DNA of 64,000 bases from Cyclobacterium sp. 1_MG-2023 (GTDB lineage: Bacteria; Bacteroidota; Bacteroidia; Cytophagales; Cyclobacteriaceae): positions 496,001 to 560,000 of the forward strand of contig NZ_JAUOPC010000002.1 in assembly GCF_030546805.1 (NCBI RefSeq). The letters run 5' to 3'. Positions 27,040 through 36,039 of this stretch are shown here, in pieces. The notes below the pieces were generated by a model, which worked only from the letters and a program-made list of their open reading frames with translations, was not told where the DNA came from and ran no database searches. Position 1 is the stretch's first letter; the number at the start of each line of letters is the position of its first letter. Made by a program: the position numbers and the translations under genes.

Positions 27040-28404
27040 ATGAACTATGAAAACCTAAGTGACTCATCCGTATTTGAGGTACTAACACCTAAAAGTAAAG
27101 GGTATGACGATGCCCGGGCTGTTTATAATGCAATGATCGATAAACGACCTGCTGCAATTGCCATTTGTCAATCAGAAACAGATGTTGTTAAAGCTGTCAA
27201 CTTTGCCAGAGAAAATGATATAGAAATTGCCATTCGCGGGGGTGGACACAACGGTGCCGGCTTGGCATTGGTGGACGATGGTTTGGTTATAGATTTATCG
27301 AAAATGAAAGGAATAGCAATTGATGTTGCTGCGAAAACTGCGCAAATACAATCCGGATGTCTCTTAAAGGAGGTAGATGCGGCAACACATGAGCATGGCC
27401 TGGCCTTGCCTAGTGGAATTATTGGTAGCACCGGAATTGGAGGGTTGACCCTTGGTGGGGGGATGGGTTATTTGAGCCGGAAAGGTGGACTGACCATAGA
27501 CAATTTATTGGAATGCAAGGTGGTATTGGCATCCGGCGAATTGGTTACCGCCAATAAAGATTCTCATCCTGATTTGTTTTGGGCATTACGTGGAGGAGGT
27601 GGGAATTTTGGTGTTGTTACCTCCTTTAAATTTAAATTATTGTCTATTAAAAATGTATATGCAGGGCCTATGTTTTGGCCTATTGAAAAAGCCAAGGAAG
27701 CAATGCGATTTTACGATACGCTAACCAAAAATTCTTCAAATGACCTCTATGGATTTTTCGCTTTTTTAATGGTGCCTCCTGCAGCACCTTTTCCGGAGCA
27801 TTTATGGAATCAAAAAGTATGTGGTGTGGTATGGAATTATACCGGGCCAATAGAAGAAGCAGAAAAAATTTTTAAGCCCATAAGAGAATTCGGTCCGCCG
27901 ATTTTAGATTTTGTTGGAGAGATACCAATGCCTGCCCTAAACAGTATGTTCGATGGACTTTATCCACCGGGATTGCAGTGGTATTGGAGAGGACATTATT
28001 TTAAAGAGCTGACGGATGAAGCGATTGATATCAATATCGAATTCGGGAATGAAATCCCTAATTTTCATACGACCTCTCATCTGTACCCCATAGATGGTGC
28101 TGTGCATGATGTCTCGAACCGAGATACTGCCTGGGCAAATAGGGATGCACGATGGGCGCAAGTAATTGTAGGCGTAGCTCCGGAACCTGAGGGTGCAGAA
28201 GAAATCACCAACTGGTGTAAAAATTTTTATAATGCGTTAACTCCACATGCCATGGGCGGAGCTTATGTGAATTTTATGATGGAGGAAGGAGACGCAAAAG
28301 TAAAAGCCTCCTATAAGGGTAATTATGAAAGATTATCGTCAATAAAATCGAAATATGACCCGGATAATTTTTTCCACATCAATCAGAATATTAGACCGAA
28401 ATAG
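27040..28404 (+). CDS. FAD-binding oxidoreductase of the berberine-bridge (BBE) type
   Basis: 454 residues. The PP-loop FAD domain shows AIRGGGHNGAGLALVDDGLV with His70 as the expected covalent FAD attachment site, then GSTGIGGLTLGGGMGYLSR; the second (Cys) attachment position of bicovalent members is not a cysteine. WALRGGGGNFGVVTSFKFKL is the classic family motif, and the C-terminal YNPDNFF-like BBE segment appears as KYDPDNFFHINQNI. Enzymes of the family oxidise sugars, alcohols or alkaloid-like compounds. There is no signal peptide. The preceding AraC gene may be its regulator. Confidence 0.92.
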   Translation: MNYENLSDSSVFEVLTPKSKGYDDARAVYNAMIDKRPAAIAICQSETDVVKAVNFARENDIEIAIRGGGHNGAGLALVDDGLVIDLSKMKGIAIDVAAKTAQIQSGCLLKEVDAATHEHGLALPSGIIGSTGIGGLTLGGGMGYLSRKGGLTIDNLLECKVVLASGELVTANKDSHPDLFWALRGGGGNFGVVTSFKFKLLSIKNVYAGPMFWPIEKAKEAMRFYDTLTKNSSNDLYGFFAFLMVPPAAPFPEHLWNQKVCGVVWNYTGPIEEAEKIFKPIREFGPPILDFVGEIPMPALNSMFDGLYPPGLQWYWRGHYFKELTDEAIDINIEFGNEIPNFHTTSHLYPIDGAVHDVSNRDTAWANRDARWAQVIVGVAPEPEGAEEITNWCKNFYNALTPHAMGGAYVNFMMEEGDAKVKASYKGNYERLSSIKSKYDPDNFFHINQNIRPK

Positions 28405-28456
28405 CCCTTGATTAATCAGAATTCGAGGACATGGAAATGAAGTCTAAATGAAGGGC

Positions 28457-28504
28457 GTATTGTCGGTATAGTTGCATTCAATAAAGTAATATTACCGACA
28501 ATAC
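28457..28504. promoter_or_regulatory. 12-bp perfect inverted repeat in the 28405-28709 gap
   Basis: GTATTGTCGGTA at 28457-28468 and TACCGACAATAC at 28493-28504 are exact reverse complements, separated by 24 nt. No T-run follows, so a terminator is unlikely; an operator with two half-sites or the scar of a small element are alternatives. The rest of this 305-nt gap shows nothing else. Confidence 0.5.
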
Positions 28505-28709
28505 CCGATTGTGTGCATAGTTTTCAGCCCTTTTGGCTTTGTAGGGTTTATTAAAACCCAGTGTCAACATCAATCAGAAAATTAAGGTTTAGCCAAAAAG
28601 TATTAAATGGAATTATTCCATTGGTCCGGCTGTCATTTTTCTAGCTGGAAATATTGTTGGAAGAAAAATGTACTAGCGCTTTACCTGATCCATCTTAAAA
28701 ACAGAACAA

Positions 28710-31127
28710 GTGAGACAGTTTTGGGTAAAATACCTATTCGTATTGGTAATGTTTGGTAGCTTCTGTGCTTATGCACAGGAGAATACCCTTTCAGGCCATG
28801 TTTACGGAGCCAATGGTGAAGCCGCTGCTTTCGCCCATGTTCTCTTGTTGCAAAATGAGGACTCTGTTATGGTCATGGGAGTACCTACGGATTCAATAGG
28901 TCTTTTCGTGATGAAAAGTATTCCTGATGGCAATTACCTACTCAATGTTTCACAATTAGGATACGAACCTTATTTCAGGTCTTTATCCTTTTCAGGTACC
29001 AATGACCTTACATTAGAAAGGATCGAATTGACCATGATGAGCCAGCAATTAGAAGCCGTTCAGGTAGTGGGACGTAAACAGCTCTTTCAGCAGAAGAGTG
29101 ATAGACTGATTATTAATATTTCTTCCTTACCGACTTTTAGCGGTAACAATGCTTTGCAACTGCTTCAAAAAGCCCCTGGAGTTACTGTTCAAGAAAATGA
29201 AAGTAGCATTAGTTTAAACAATAAGGGTGAGGTGTTGATAATGATAAATGATAGAATATCTCGTGTACCCATGCACAACTTAATATTGCAGTTAAAGGGC
29301 ATGCGTGCAGAAAATATCGACCGAATAGAGCTTATCCATCAACCAGGAGCAAGATACGATGCTGATAATGCTGCAGGAATCATTCATATAGTGATGAAAG
29401 AAAACAATGCCTATGGTTTAAATGGCAGCGCAAGCCTTACTGCTGGTATGGGGCAAAGAGAAAAGCTCAATGGCAGTGTTGATCTTAACTATCGCAATAA
29501 TGGCTTAAATGTTTATGGAAATGCTACTGGATTCAATAGCAGGTCGCCCATAGCATTGATAAATCATTTCAGAGAATACGATTATCAAGGGGATCAGTTT
29601 TATTACGAGAACAATTTTAAGTTTGATAATCCAATAAATAGAACATTGGGATTTAACCTGGGAGTAGATTTTGAAATCAACAAATTCAGCACTATTGGAG
29701 GGCTTTTCGGGTATTCAAAAAACACAGACCTGGGCAGTGATTATACCAGTCGGTCTAAAGGTACTGTAAATGCTGTACCGAATACCAATTCACAATATCT
29801 ACTTAATATTGACAATCCAAGTCGCAACACATTTATAAACCTTAACTATTTCCGGAAAATTGGAGACAAAGGATCTTTAAATATCGATGTAGATAGAGTA
29901 AATCTTGATGTACAGAATTCTTCCGAACTTACTTACCTGGACATACAAGCAACAAAGGATAAAACGGCTGCTAATAGAGAGTCAAAGTTTGAAATAAATA
30001 CCGTAAAGGCTGATTTTGAATGGGGAACCAATGCGGGAGTTAAAGTGGAAACAGGTGTTAAAGGCACATTCAACAATTCTAACACACGATCACGCATGCA
30101 AAATAATATAGCAGGTATGTGGGAGCAGGATGAAGCATTCACTGCGAATGATAATATTTCAGAAAAAATCCTGGCAGCCTATGCTTCCCATTCAAAGAAA
30201 TGGGATGGAAAATGGGAAACCAATTTAGGTCTTCGGCTAGAGCATTATAATTATGCATTAGATGATGGCCGTGGCGAAAATGATTTTAACCTCACCTACA
30301 ATAATCTCTTCCCAGTATTAAGAACAAGCTATGTGATTGATTCAACCAGATCACTGAATTTAGCGTTTAATCGACGGATTGAGCGCCCTTCTTATTATAA
30401 TTTAGCTGGGTTCTACGTATTAATAGACCCTACTTTGTTTGCAAGTTCAAATACACGGATCAGGCCATCATTTACCAATGCATATAGGCTTACCTACAAT
30501 TACGGATACTTCTTGATAGCCGTGGAAATTAATAGAACGGTTGGGGCCATTGCTTTTTATAATACAGTAGATAAGGAAAGGAACCTACAAATAAGTATCC
30601 CTACAAATTTTGATCAGATGGATGGTTATTTGATAAATATCAGTTTTCCCATAAAAATAGATGATTTTTGGGACATGAATTGGAATTTAGATGGGGCCTA
30701 CAAAAAAGTAATAGATGCATCTAATCGGCCCCTTCCATTTGAAAAAGGTCTCTTTACCTTTACAGCCCAGCTATCAAATAGCTTTGATTTGGGTAATTCA
30801 TGGACGGCTAATATCGATGGCCGGTACATGAGTCCTTTTATTGATGGTGACCAGGTAAAATACCTTCACCATTATATCAATTTTGGGTTGAGTAAGAAAT
30901 TTAAGAATGAGCGTTTGCTTACCTTTAGTGTGCAAGATGTCACAGCAACCAGTGGTTTTATGGAATGGGAATACAATCAAACCGAACTCGGTATTAGAAC
31001 CTTTGGGAATAATGATTTTTCCGAAAGGGTTTTTCAATTGACTTTTTTCATACCTTTTGGCAATCAAAAAGTGAAAGTGAAAAGAAACAGAGAAACGGGG
31101 TCTCAGGAAGAAAGAAACAGGATGTGA
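28710..31127 (+). CDS. Outer-membrane beta-barrel receptor (TonB-dependent type)
   Basis: 805 residues from a GTG start at 28710; no ATG is available before the signal peptide (MRQFWVKYLFVLVMFGSFCA, cleavage after YAQ). A carboxypeptidase-regulatory-like domain follows (NTLSGHVYGANGEAAAFAHV), then a plug-like domain at about 135-225 (LLQKAPGVTVQENESSISLN and IELIHQPGARYDADNAAGII), then a barrel ending QLTFFIPFGNQKVKVKRNRE. It belongs to the outer-membrane beta-barrel family rather than to SusC. Substrate unknown. The methyltransferase gene begins 35 nt after its stop and may be read through. Confidence 0.82.
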   Translation: MRQFWVKYLFVLVMFGSFCAYAQENTLSGHVYGANGEAAAFAHVLLLQNEDSVMVMGVPTDSIGLFVMKSIPDGNYLLNVSQLGYEPYFRSLSFSGTNDLTLERIELTMMSQQLEAVQVVGRKQLFQQKSDRLIINISSLPTFSGNNALQLLQKAPGVTVQENESSISLNNKGEVLIMINDRISRVPMHNLILQLKGMRAENIDRIELIHQPGARYDADNAAGIIHIVMKENNAYGLNGSASLTAGMGQREKLNGSVDLNYRNNGLNVYGNATGFNSRSPIALINHFREYDYQGDQFYYENNFKFDNPINRTLGFNLGVDFEINKFSTIGGLFGYSKNTDLGSDYTSRSKGTVNAVPNTNSQYLLNIDNPSRNTFINLNYFRKIGDKGSLNIDVDRVNLDVQNSSELTYLDIQATKDKTAANRESKFEINTVKADFEWGTNAGVKVETGVKGTFNNSNTRSRMQNNIAGMWEQDEAFTANDNISEKILAAYASHSKKWDGKWETNLGLRLEHYNYALDDGRGENDFNLTYNNLFPVLRTSYVIDSTRSLNLAFNRRIERPSYYNLAGFYVLIDPTLFASSNTRIRPSFTNAYRLTYNYGYFLIAVEINRTVGAIAFYNTVDKERNLQISIPTNFDQMDGYLINISFPIKIDDFWDMNWNLDGAYKKVIDASNRPLPFEKGLFTFTAQLSNSFDLGNSWTANIDGRYMSPFIDGDQVKYLHHYINFGLSKKFKNERLLTFSVQDVTATSGFMEWEYNQTELGIRTFGNNDFSERVFQLTFFIPFGNQKVKVKRNRETGSQEERNRM

Positions 31128-31162
31128 TCATTGACCGTTAATGGTGAAAGAATTACAAGCAA

Positions 31163-31966
31163 ATGGAAAGGAATAAACCCATTGAAAGGGAAGCAAAGGC
31201 AAGCACCAAAATATTTGATGACCGTAGTCTAAAAACTGACTATCGAACACTTGAGCCTATTCTTAAAAAAGGGATGGCAGTTTTGGATGTTGGCTGTGGG
31301 ACAGGGGCAATTACTAAGGACATTGCAAAGAATGTCGGTAATGCTGGAAAAGTTATAGGAATAGACAATACGGAAAAGTTTATCCAAAGCGGTAGAGAAA
31401 GCGATAAGGATATAGAAAATGTAAATCTTGTACATTGTGATTTGTTTGACTTTGAAACCAAAGAAAAATTTGACTTGATTGTTTCGGCCAGGACGCTGCA
31501 GTGGTTAAATAACCCGAAAGAGGCTTTGTCGAAAATGAAATCAATGTTAAAGCCTAATGGTATGATTTCAATCCTGGATTACAACCACAACAATTTAGAA
31601 TGGAAGCCTGAACCTCCGGAAAGTATGAAAGCATTTTATGTGATTTTCTTGAAATGGAGAAAAGATGCAGGAATGAATAATGAAATTGCGGATGATTTAC
31701 CTGACCTCATGAAAGAGATAGGAATGGTGGAAATTGAGAAAATTAATTCCGATGAGCATTATGATAAAAGCAGGCCTGATTTTAAAGCTAAAGTTGGAAT
31801 TTGGGCGAAGGTAGCCGGTTTAAAACAGATGGTTGATGAAGGATATTTAGAGGAAAATTTGAGGCTTAAAGCCATTGAAGAATACAATGAATGGATTGAA
31901 ATAGAAGCCATTTCAATGACAATGAAGCTGAATGAAGTAAGAGGGAAAATACCAGCCTCTGAATAA
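31163..31966 (+). CDS. Class I SAM-dependent methyltransferase
   Basis: 267 residues. Motif I is VLDVGCGTGAIT near 46, with the acidic post-motif (IGIDNTEKF) and the later FDLIVSARTLQWLNNP and LKPNGMISILDYNHNN strands of the methyltransferase 11/25 fold. The C-terminal part is helical and probably forms the substrate lid. The acceptor is unknown; family members act on small molecules such as quinone precursors or natural products. It lies close downstream of the receptor gene, with a HAD phosphatase 138 nt further on. Confidence 0.88.
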   Translation: MERNKPIEREAKASTKIFDDRSLKTDYRTLEPILKKGMAVLDVGCGTGAITKDIAKNVGNAGKVIGIDNTEKFIQSGRESDKDIENVNLVHCDLFDFETKEKFDLIVSARTLQWLNNPKEALSKMKSMLKPNGMISILDYNHNNLEWKPEPPESMKAFYVIFLKWRKDAGMNNEIADDLPDLMKEIGMVEIEKINSDEHYDKSRPDFKAKVGIWAKVAGLKQMVDEGYLEENLRLKAIEEYNEWIEIEAISMTMKLNEVRGKIPASE

Positions 31967-32104
31967 AATAGGGGTGGACCTAAAGCCCAAGCCCCTTATC
32001 GGGCCAGGAAGATAAAAAAAGGAATAACCTGACATCAATATACAGGAGCTATGGTAGGGAAGAAATGGAACTGGTTGCCAACGGAAAATTAAAATTATAT
32101 ACAA

Positions 32105-32746
32105 GTGAAGAATAACAAAGCCTTTATATTCGATATGGATGGCGTTTTAGTTGACTCAGAAGGATATTGGAAGCAAGCAGAATTTGAAGTGTTCACCTCT
32201 TTGGGAGTTAAGGTAACAGAGGATCAGGCTAAGTTGACCAAATCCATGACCACTTTTGAAGTTACGCAGTTTTGGTATGAAAAATTTCCATGGGATAATG
32301 TTGATTTAGAGGTAGTCGAACAGTTGGTTGTGTCAAGGGTTATTGCGTTAATAGAAACCGAAGACTGCCTGATTAAAGGTGTGAAAACCTTTATCGAAAA
32401 GCTAAAAGTGAAAGAGTATAAAATCGGATTGGCTACTAATTCTCCAAAAAGAATAATCCCTATTGTTTTAAAGAAATTAGATGTCTTGCATTTATTTGAT
32501 GCTACTTTATCAGCGGAATCAGAATTAAAAGGAAAGCCTGACCCTGCTATTTATTTCAGTGCTGCTGAAAAGTTAGGTGCTGCCCCAGCAGAATGCATCG
32601 TAATTGAAGATTCCTATTCAGGAATGTTGGCCGCAAAAAATGCGGGGATGAAGGTCATTGCTTTTACCAATGGAGGTAAAGTCAGAAATTTTGAAATTTC
32701 AGACCATCAAATAGACAGCTTTGAAAGTGATGAGATACCTTTTTAA
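32105..32746 (+). CDS. HAD-family sugar-phosphate phosphatase (HxpB/YniC-like)
   Basis: 213 residues from a GTG start at 32105, giving MKNNKAFIFDMDGVLVDSEG. Motif I is DMDGVLVDSE with nucleophile Asp10 and acid/base Asp12; motif II is LATNSPKR; motif III/IV are KGKPDPAIYF and VIEDSYSGMLAAKNAGM. A small helical cap domain sits between motifs I and II. The overall match is to hexitol/2-deoxyglucose-6-phosphate phosphatases, but specificity is not fixed by sequence alone. No signal peptide. Confidence 0.88.
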   Translation: MKNNKAFIFDMDGVLVDSEGYWKQAEFEVFTSLGVKVTEDQAKLTKSMTTFEVTQFWYEKFPWDNVDLEVVEQLVVSRVIALIETEDCLIKGVKTFIEKLKVKEYKIGLATNSPKRIIPIVLKKLDVLHLFDATLSAESELKGKPDPAIYFSAAEKLGAAPAECIVIEDSYSGMLAAKNAGMKVIAFTNGGKVRNFEISDHQIDSFESDEIPF

Positions 32747-33189
32747 CTGGTAAATAGCAACGTTAATTATTGAGCCAAAATTTACTACTTGGATTTTCTG
32801 AGCAATCAAATTCACAGTTAATCTCAAAAAATTCGAATTAATCCCTGCTCTAATAATTCATTTTTCTCAAGATTGAGCTCTTGACCAAATAAGGTTCTGT
32901 CGAGTGGAATGAGTTTAATTGTCAATTCCTGTAGGTGTATTGATAACATTAGAGAGGAGATGTCTTATGATCTTGGACGGAAATTTGTGGGGAATAAATA
33001 CACATTTAATTCTTAATGCAATTCTAATTTCTGTCCGGTAGGATGCTATTTATAAAAATTGCAAATGGGTTGCGAATGATTTTACGGTAAAAACCGAATG
33101 ATTAAACCCTTATGTGAGGAAAGCGTAAGGGTTTATAGTAAGTGCCCAAATAACATATATGATCAGAGAGACACTATAATGAATGTAAA
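32747..33189. other. Intergenic region, 443 nt
   Basis: It holds a short minus-strand frame (32824-32949, listed separately) and a hairpin AAACCCTTA (33104-33112) / TAAGGGTTT (33126-33134) without a following T-run. No promoter matching the TAnnTTTG pattern was found for the downstream hydrolase. Confidence 0.4.
32824..32949 (-). pseudogene. Short minus-strand frame that looks like a truncated gene end
   Basis: 41 codons from an ATG at 32949, reading MLSIHLQELTIKLIPLDRTL then FGQELNLEKNELLEQGLIRI and F. The composition and the amphipathic helix (NLEKNELLEQGLIRIF) look like real protein, but a stop codon stands five codons before the ATG and no family is recognised. It is either the remains of a larger minus-strand gene or a small orphan gene. 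Confidence 0.3.
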
Positions 33190-34191
33190 ATGACAAAAAG
33201 AATATTAATCATAATCCTATTTTTGAGTAGCTATCAGTACTCTTCAGCTCAGGATGATAATTTGCAATGGTTAGATATTGAGCTTTCAAATTACCAATAT
33301 CCCTATGCGGTTTCCTACTTGCCATTGAATATTCAAGAACAAGATTTGAAAATGGCCTACATGGATGTGAAACCAGATCATTATAACGGGAAAAGTATCG
33401 TTTTATTCCACGGTAAAAACTTCAATGGGGCCTATTGGGAAACCACCATCGAAGCATTGACAAGGGAAGGGTTTCGTGTGATCGTTCCGGATCAAATCGG
33501 GTTTGGGAAGTCTTCTAAGCCGGCTAATTTTCATTATACCTTTCAACAACTTGCACTCAATACCAAGGCATTATTGGATTCATTACAAATTAAGGAATCG
33601 GCCATTTTAGGCCACTCCATGGGAGGGATGTTAGCGGCCCGATTCGCATTGATGTATCCCGATTTCACTGAGAAGCTTATTCTAGAGAATCCCATAGGCC
33701 TTGAAGACTGGAAACTCAAAGTTCCCTATAAGCCAGTTGAATGGTGGTACCAGAATGAATTGAAAAAGAATTATGAAGGCATAAAAAAATACCAGCTAAC
33801 AAATTATTATGACAATAATTGGAAATCTGAATACGATCAGTGGGTTAAGCTTTTGGCAGGGTGGACGCTTAATTCATCCTATGAAACCATTGCCTGGAAT
33901 GCAGCCCTGACCTACGATATGATTTTTACTCAGCCCGTGGTATATGAATTTAAAAATATCTCTGCGCCTACTTTGTTAATTATAGGTACCAGAGATAGAA
34001 CTGCATTGGGAAAAAATTTGGTTTCGGAGGAAGTGAGGAAGACCATGGGCTTATATGATCAATTAGGGAGAATCACAAAAGATCGGATTCCAAATGCTGA
34101 GTTGGTTGAACTTTCAGATATTGGTCATTTGCCTCATATTGAACGCTTCGAAGGTTTTATCACTCCTTTGATTGATTTTTTGAAAAATTAA
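33190..34191 (+). CDS. Secreted alpha/beta-hydrolase
   Basis: 333 residues with a signal peptide (MTKRILIIILFLSSYQYSSA, cleavage after AQ). The oxyanion motif is LFHGKNFNGAYW near 72-83, the nucleophile elbow GHSMGG has Ser143, the acid is in IGTRDRTALG and the catalytic His in DIGHLPHIERF. The spacing is that of hydrolases of the haloalkane dehalogenase/epoxide hydrolase/esterase superfamily. Periplasmic or extracellular; substrate unknown. Stands alone. Confidence 0.9.
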   Translation: MTKRILIIILFLSSYQYSSAQDDNLQWLDIELSNYQYPYAVSYLPLNIQEQDLKMAYMDVKPDHYNGKSIVLFHGKNFNGAYWETTIEALTREGFRVIVPDQIGFGKSSKPANFHYTFQQLALNTKALLDSLQIKESAILGHSMGGMLAARFALMYPDFTEKLILENPIGLEDWKLKVPYKPVEWWYQNELKKNYEGIKKYQLTNYYDNNWKSEYDQWVKLLAGWTLNSSYETIAWNAALTYDMIFTQPVVYEFKNISAPTLLIIGTRDRTALGKNLVSEEVRKTMGLYDQLGRITKDRIPNAELVELSDIGHLPHIERFEGFITPLIDFLKN

Positions 34192-34586
34192 CTTGTTCCT
34201 TTTGTTATGGAGGTTTAAAAGAAAGAAATTGATTCTTCCCTTTATAATCTATGCTTTAGAGGGCTTTACTGACTTATTTTTAATGGACTTTAATTGTACT
34301 ATTCTGGATTAACTGGAACTTATTGAGGTCAATTTAGGGTTGATTTATTAAGCTTGCATGCCCTATTTGTTCTTAGAATCTGATTTGTTGGTGACATCAA
34401 TCACCGGCTATTGAGATTCTAGGTAATTTTAATCAGTAAATAGTAATTTGAGAAGGTTAAAGTAGAAATAGGAAAAGCGATGAAATTAAAGACTGTTTTA
34501 TCCTTTATTTTGTTTTAAACTGCTTACCTTTGATTTGTTTCATTAAAAACGGGCTTTTCAGGCCCTATTTGTTAAGTTAACCTTTT
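34192..34586. other. Intergenic region upstream of the hemerythrin operon, 395 nt
   Basis: TACCTTTG at 34525-34532 is an exact TAnnTTTG -7 element 54 nt before the hemerythrin start, though no TTG is found at the expected 19-nt distance. A short inverted repeat GGTGA (34390-34394) / TCACC (34401-34405) may be chance. No gene was seen. Confidence 0.4.
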
Positions 34587-35069
34587 ATGGGAAAACCATT
34601 AAAGAGACATCCCGCTTTTGTTCCGGTATCTAGAGATCATCATTTTGGACTATTATTGGTATGGAAAATACGGCAAGGTCGAGAAATAGGAATTGCACCG
34701 GATCGACTTTTCAATTATGTGAAGTATTTTTACTCCACACATATGGAGCCCCACTTTTCTTTGGAAGAATCTGTTATTTTTTCTTACATGGGTAAGAACG
34801 ATTTACTTAGGAAAGAAGTAGAAAGCCAACATCGGGATTTACGGGATGCATACAAGGAATTAAGGGAGTTTAAAAAAGATGATTTGTTGAACAAATTGAA
34901 TGAGTTTTGTCAAATGGTAGAAGCTCATATCCGTTTTGAAGAAAGAAAGCTTTTTCAGTACATGCAAGTAGAATTGTTAAATAAAGAATTAGAAGAAATG
35001 GAGGAAAAGGTAGCTGCTATTCACAAGCCTGTTACTGAAGATTGGGAGGATAAATTTTGGGTTAAATAA
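34587..35069 (+). CDS. Hemerythrin-domain protein
   Basis: 160 residues forming a four-helix bundle with the di-iron ligand pattern: His18/His19 in SRDHHFGLLL, HMEPHFSLEES, ESQHRDLRDAY and EAHIRFEERKLFQYM. Such proteins bind oxygen, NO or iron, and in Bacteroidota they often accompany NO-stress genes. Cytoplasmic. An Rrf2-family regulator begins 9 nt after its stop and a truncated haemoglobin follows, so the three form one operon. The link to the nearby nirK genes supports a role in NO handling. Confidence 0.88.
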   Translation: MGKPLKRHPAFVPVSRDHHFGLLLVWKIRQGREIGIAPDRLFNYVKYFYSTHMEPHFSLEESVIFSYMGKNDLLRKEVESQHRDLRDAYKELREFKKDDLLNKLNEFCQMVEAHIRFEERKLFQYMQVELLNKELEEMEEKVAAIHKPVTEDWEDKFWVK

Positions 35070-35078
35070 GCAAATATT

Positions 35079-35519
35079 ATGTTTTCAAAAGCTTGTGAAT
35101 ATGGCATCAGGGCAGTGATTTACATTTGGTCTAAAAGTACTCATGGGGTTAAATTAGGTGTCAAAGACATCTGTAAGGGGATTGATGCTCCAGAATTCTT
35201 TACAGCGAAGATTTTACAATCCCTGGCAAAGCAAGATTTAGTAAGTTCCACCAAAGGACCAAATGGAGGGTTTTATATAAGCAAGGAGCAGGAGAACATG
35301 AGGTTGCTTGCGCTGGTTGAAGCGATCGATGGGGATAAACTTTTTAGAGGCTGCGGGTTAGGGCTAAAACATTGTTCTGAAAAACATCCTTGTCCGATTC
35401 ATGATGACTATAAAAATATTAGAGAAAATTTAGCTAAATTGCTCTCAGAGAAAACGATAAAAGAACTGGCAAAGGAAGTGACCTCAGGAAAAGCTACTTT
35501 GACCACTATCGGGGTATAA
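35079..35519 (+). CDS. Rrf2-family transcriptional regulator with Fe-S cysteines (NsrR/IscR-like)
   Basis: 146 residues. The N-terminal winged helix shows SKACEYGIRAVIYIW and AKILQSLAKQDLVSSTKGPN then GGF, the standard Rrf2 wing. Three cysteines, Cys92, Cys99 and Cys105 (GCGLGLKHC, then SEKHPC), have the spacing of Fe-S ligands in this family, so the protein probably senses NO or redox state. Being between hemerythrin and haemoglobin genes, it probably represses its own operon and perhaps nirK. Whether it is an NsrR orthologue is not settled by sequence. Confidence 0.88.
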   Translation: MFSKACEYGIRAVIYIWSKSTHGVKLGVKDICKGIDAPEFFTAKILQSLAKQDLVSSTKGPNGGFYISKEQENMRLLALVEAIDGDKLFRGCGLGLKHCSEKHPCPIHDDYKNIRENLAKLLSEKTIKELAKEVTSGKATLTTIGV

Positions 35520-35538
35520 ATTTTAATAGCACTGCAAA

Positions 35539-35937
35539 TTGGAGAATGAAAAAGGGGATTTAAAATCCTTGGCCCAAATAAAAGAATTGGTGGACTTATT
35601 TTATGGAAAAGTTAGAATAGACCCATTGATCGGGCCTATTTTTGAAGGGAAACTAAAAGGCAATTGGGACAAGCATTTAGAAAAAATGTATCAATTTTGG
35701 CAGACGGTTTTACTCAGTGAACATACCTATTATGGAAGTCCTTTTCCTCCCCATGCCAATCTTCCTATAGATCAGAACCATTTTGAGCGTTGGTTGATGT
35801 TGTTTCAGGAGACGCTTCGAGAGAATTTTTTCGGTGACAAGGCCAATGAAGCAATGTGGAGAGCTTCTAAAATGGCGGAAATGTTTCAATTAAAAATAGC
35901 CTATTACCAGAATAAAAATATTAGCCCTTTAGGTTAA
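35539..35937 (+). CDS. Group III truncated haemoglobin
   Basis: 132 residues from a TTG start at 35539; no in-frame ATG occurs before residue 50, which would delete the first helices. The group III signature is present: PHANLPI with His72, then the proximal haem ligand His81 in HFERWLMLFQETL. YQFWQTVLLSEHTYYG is also typical. Such globins bind O2/NO and are thought to help NO detoxification. Third gene of the hemerythrin-Rrf2 operon, 19 nt after the regulator. Confidence 0.88.
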   Translation: MENEKGDLKSLAQIKELVDLFYGKVRIDPLIGPIFEGKLKGNWDKHLEKMYQFWQTVLLSEHTYYGSPFPPHANLPIDQNHFERWLMLFQETLRENFFGDKANEAMWRASKMAEMFQLKIAYYQNKNISPLG

Positions 35938-35977
35938 CCATATTTTATTTAGCTTTTGATAATAGGCCAATTTCACT

Positions 35978-36008
35978 AAAAGGTTGCAAACCCACCTTGT
36001 GGCTTTTT
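35978..36008. terminator. Imperfect hairpin between convergent genes
   Basis: AAAAG (35978-35982) pairs with CTTTT, and inside it GCAA with TTGT; the arms give A/T runs on both strands. It could terminate both the globin operon and the nirK operon, which converge here. Confidence 0.35.
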
Positions 36009-36039
36009 CACTGTCGGAAACTTCTGTTAACTATTGGAT

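Noticed and set aside
33104-33134. Hairpin AAACCCTTA/TAAGGGTTT as a terminator
   Set aside because: No T-run follows on either strand and no gene ends close by; kept only as a remark in the gap entry.
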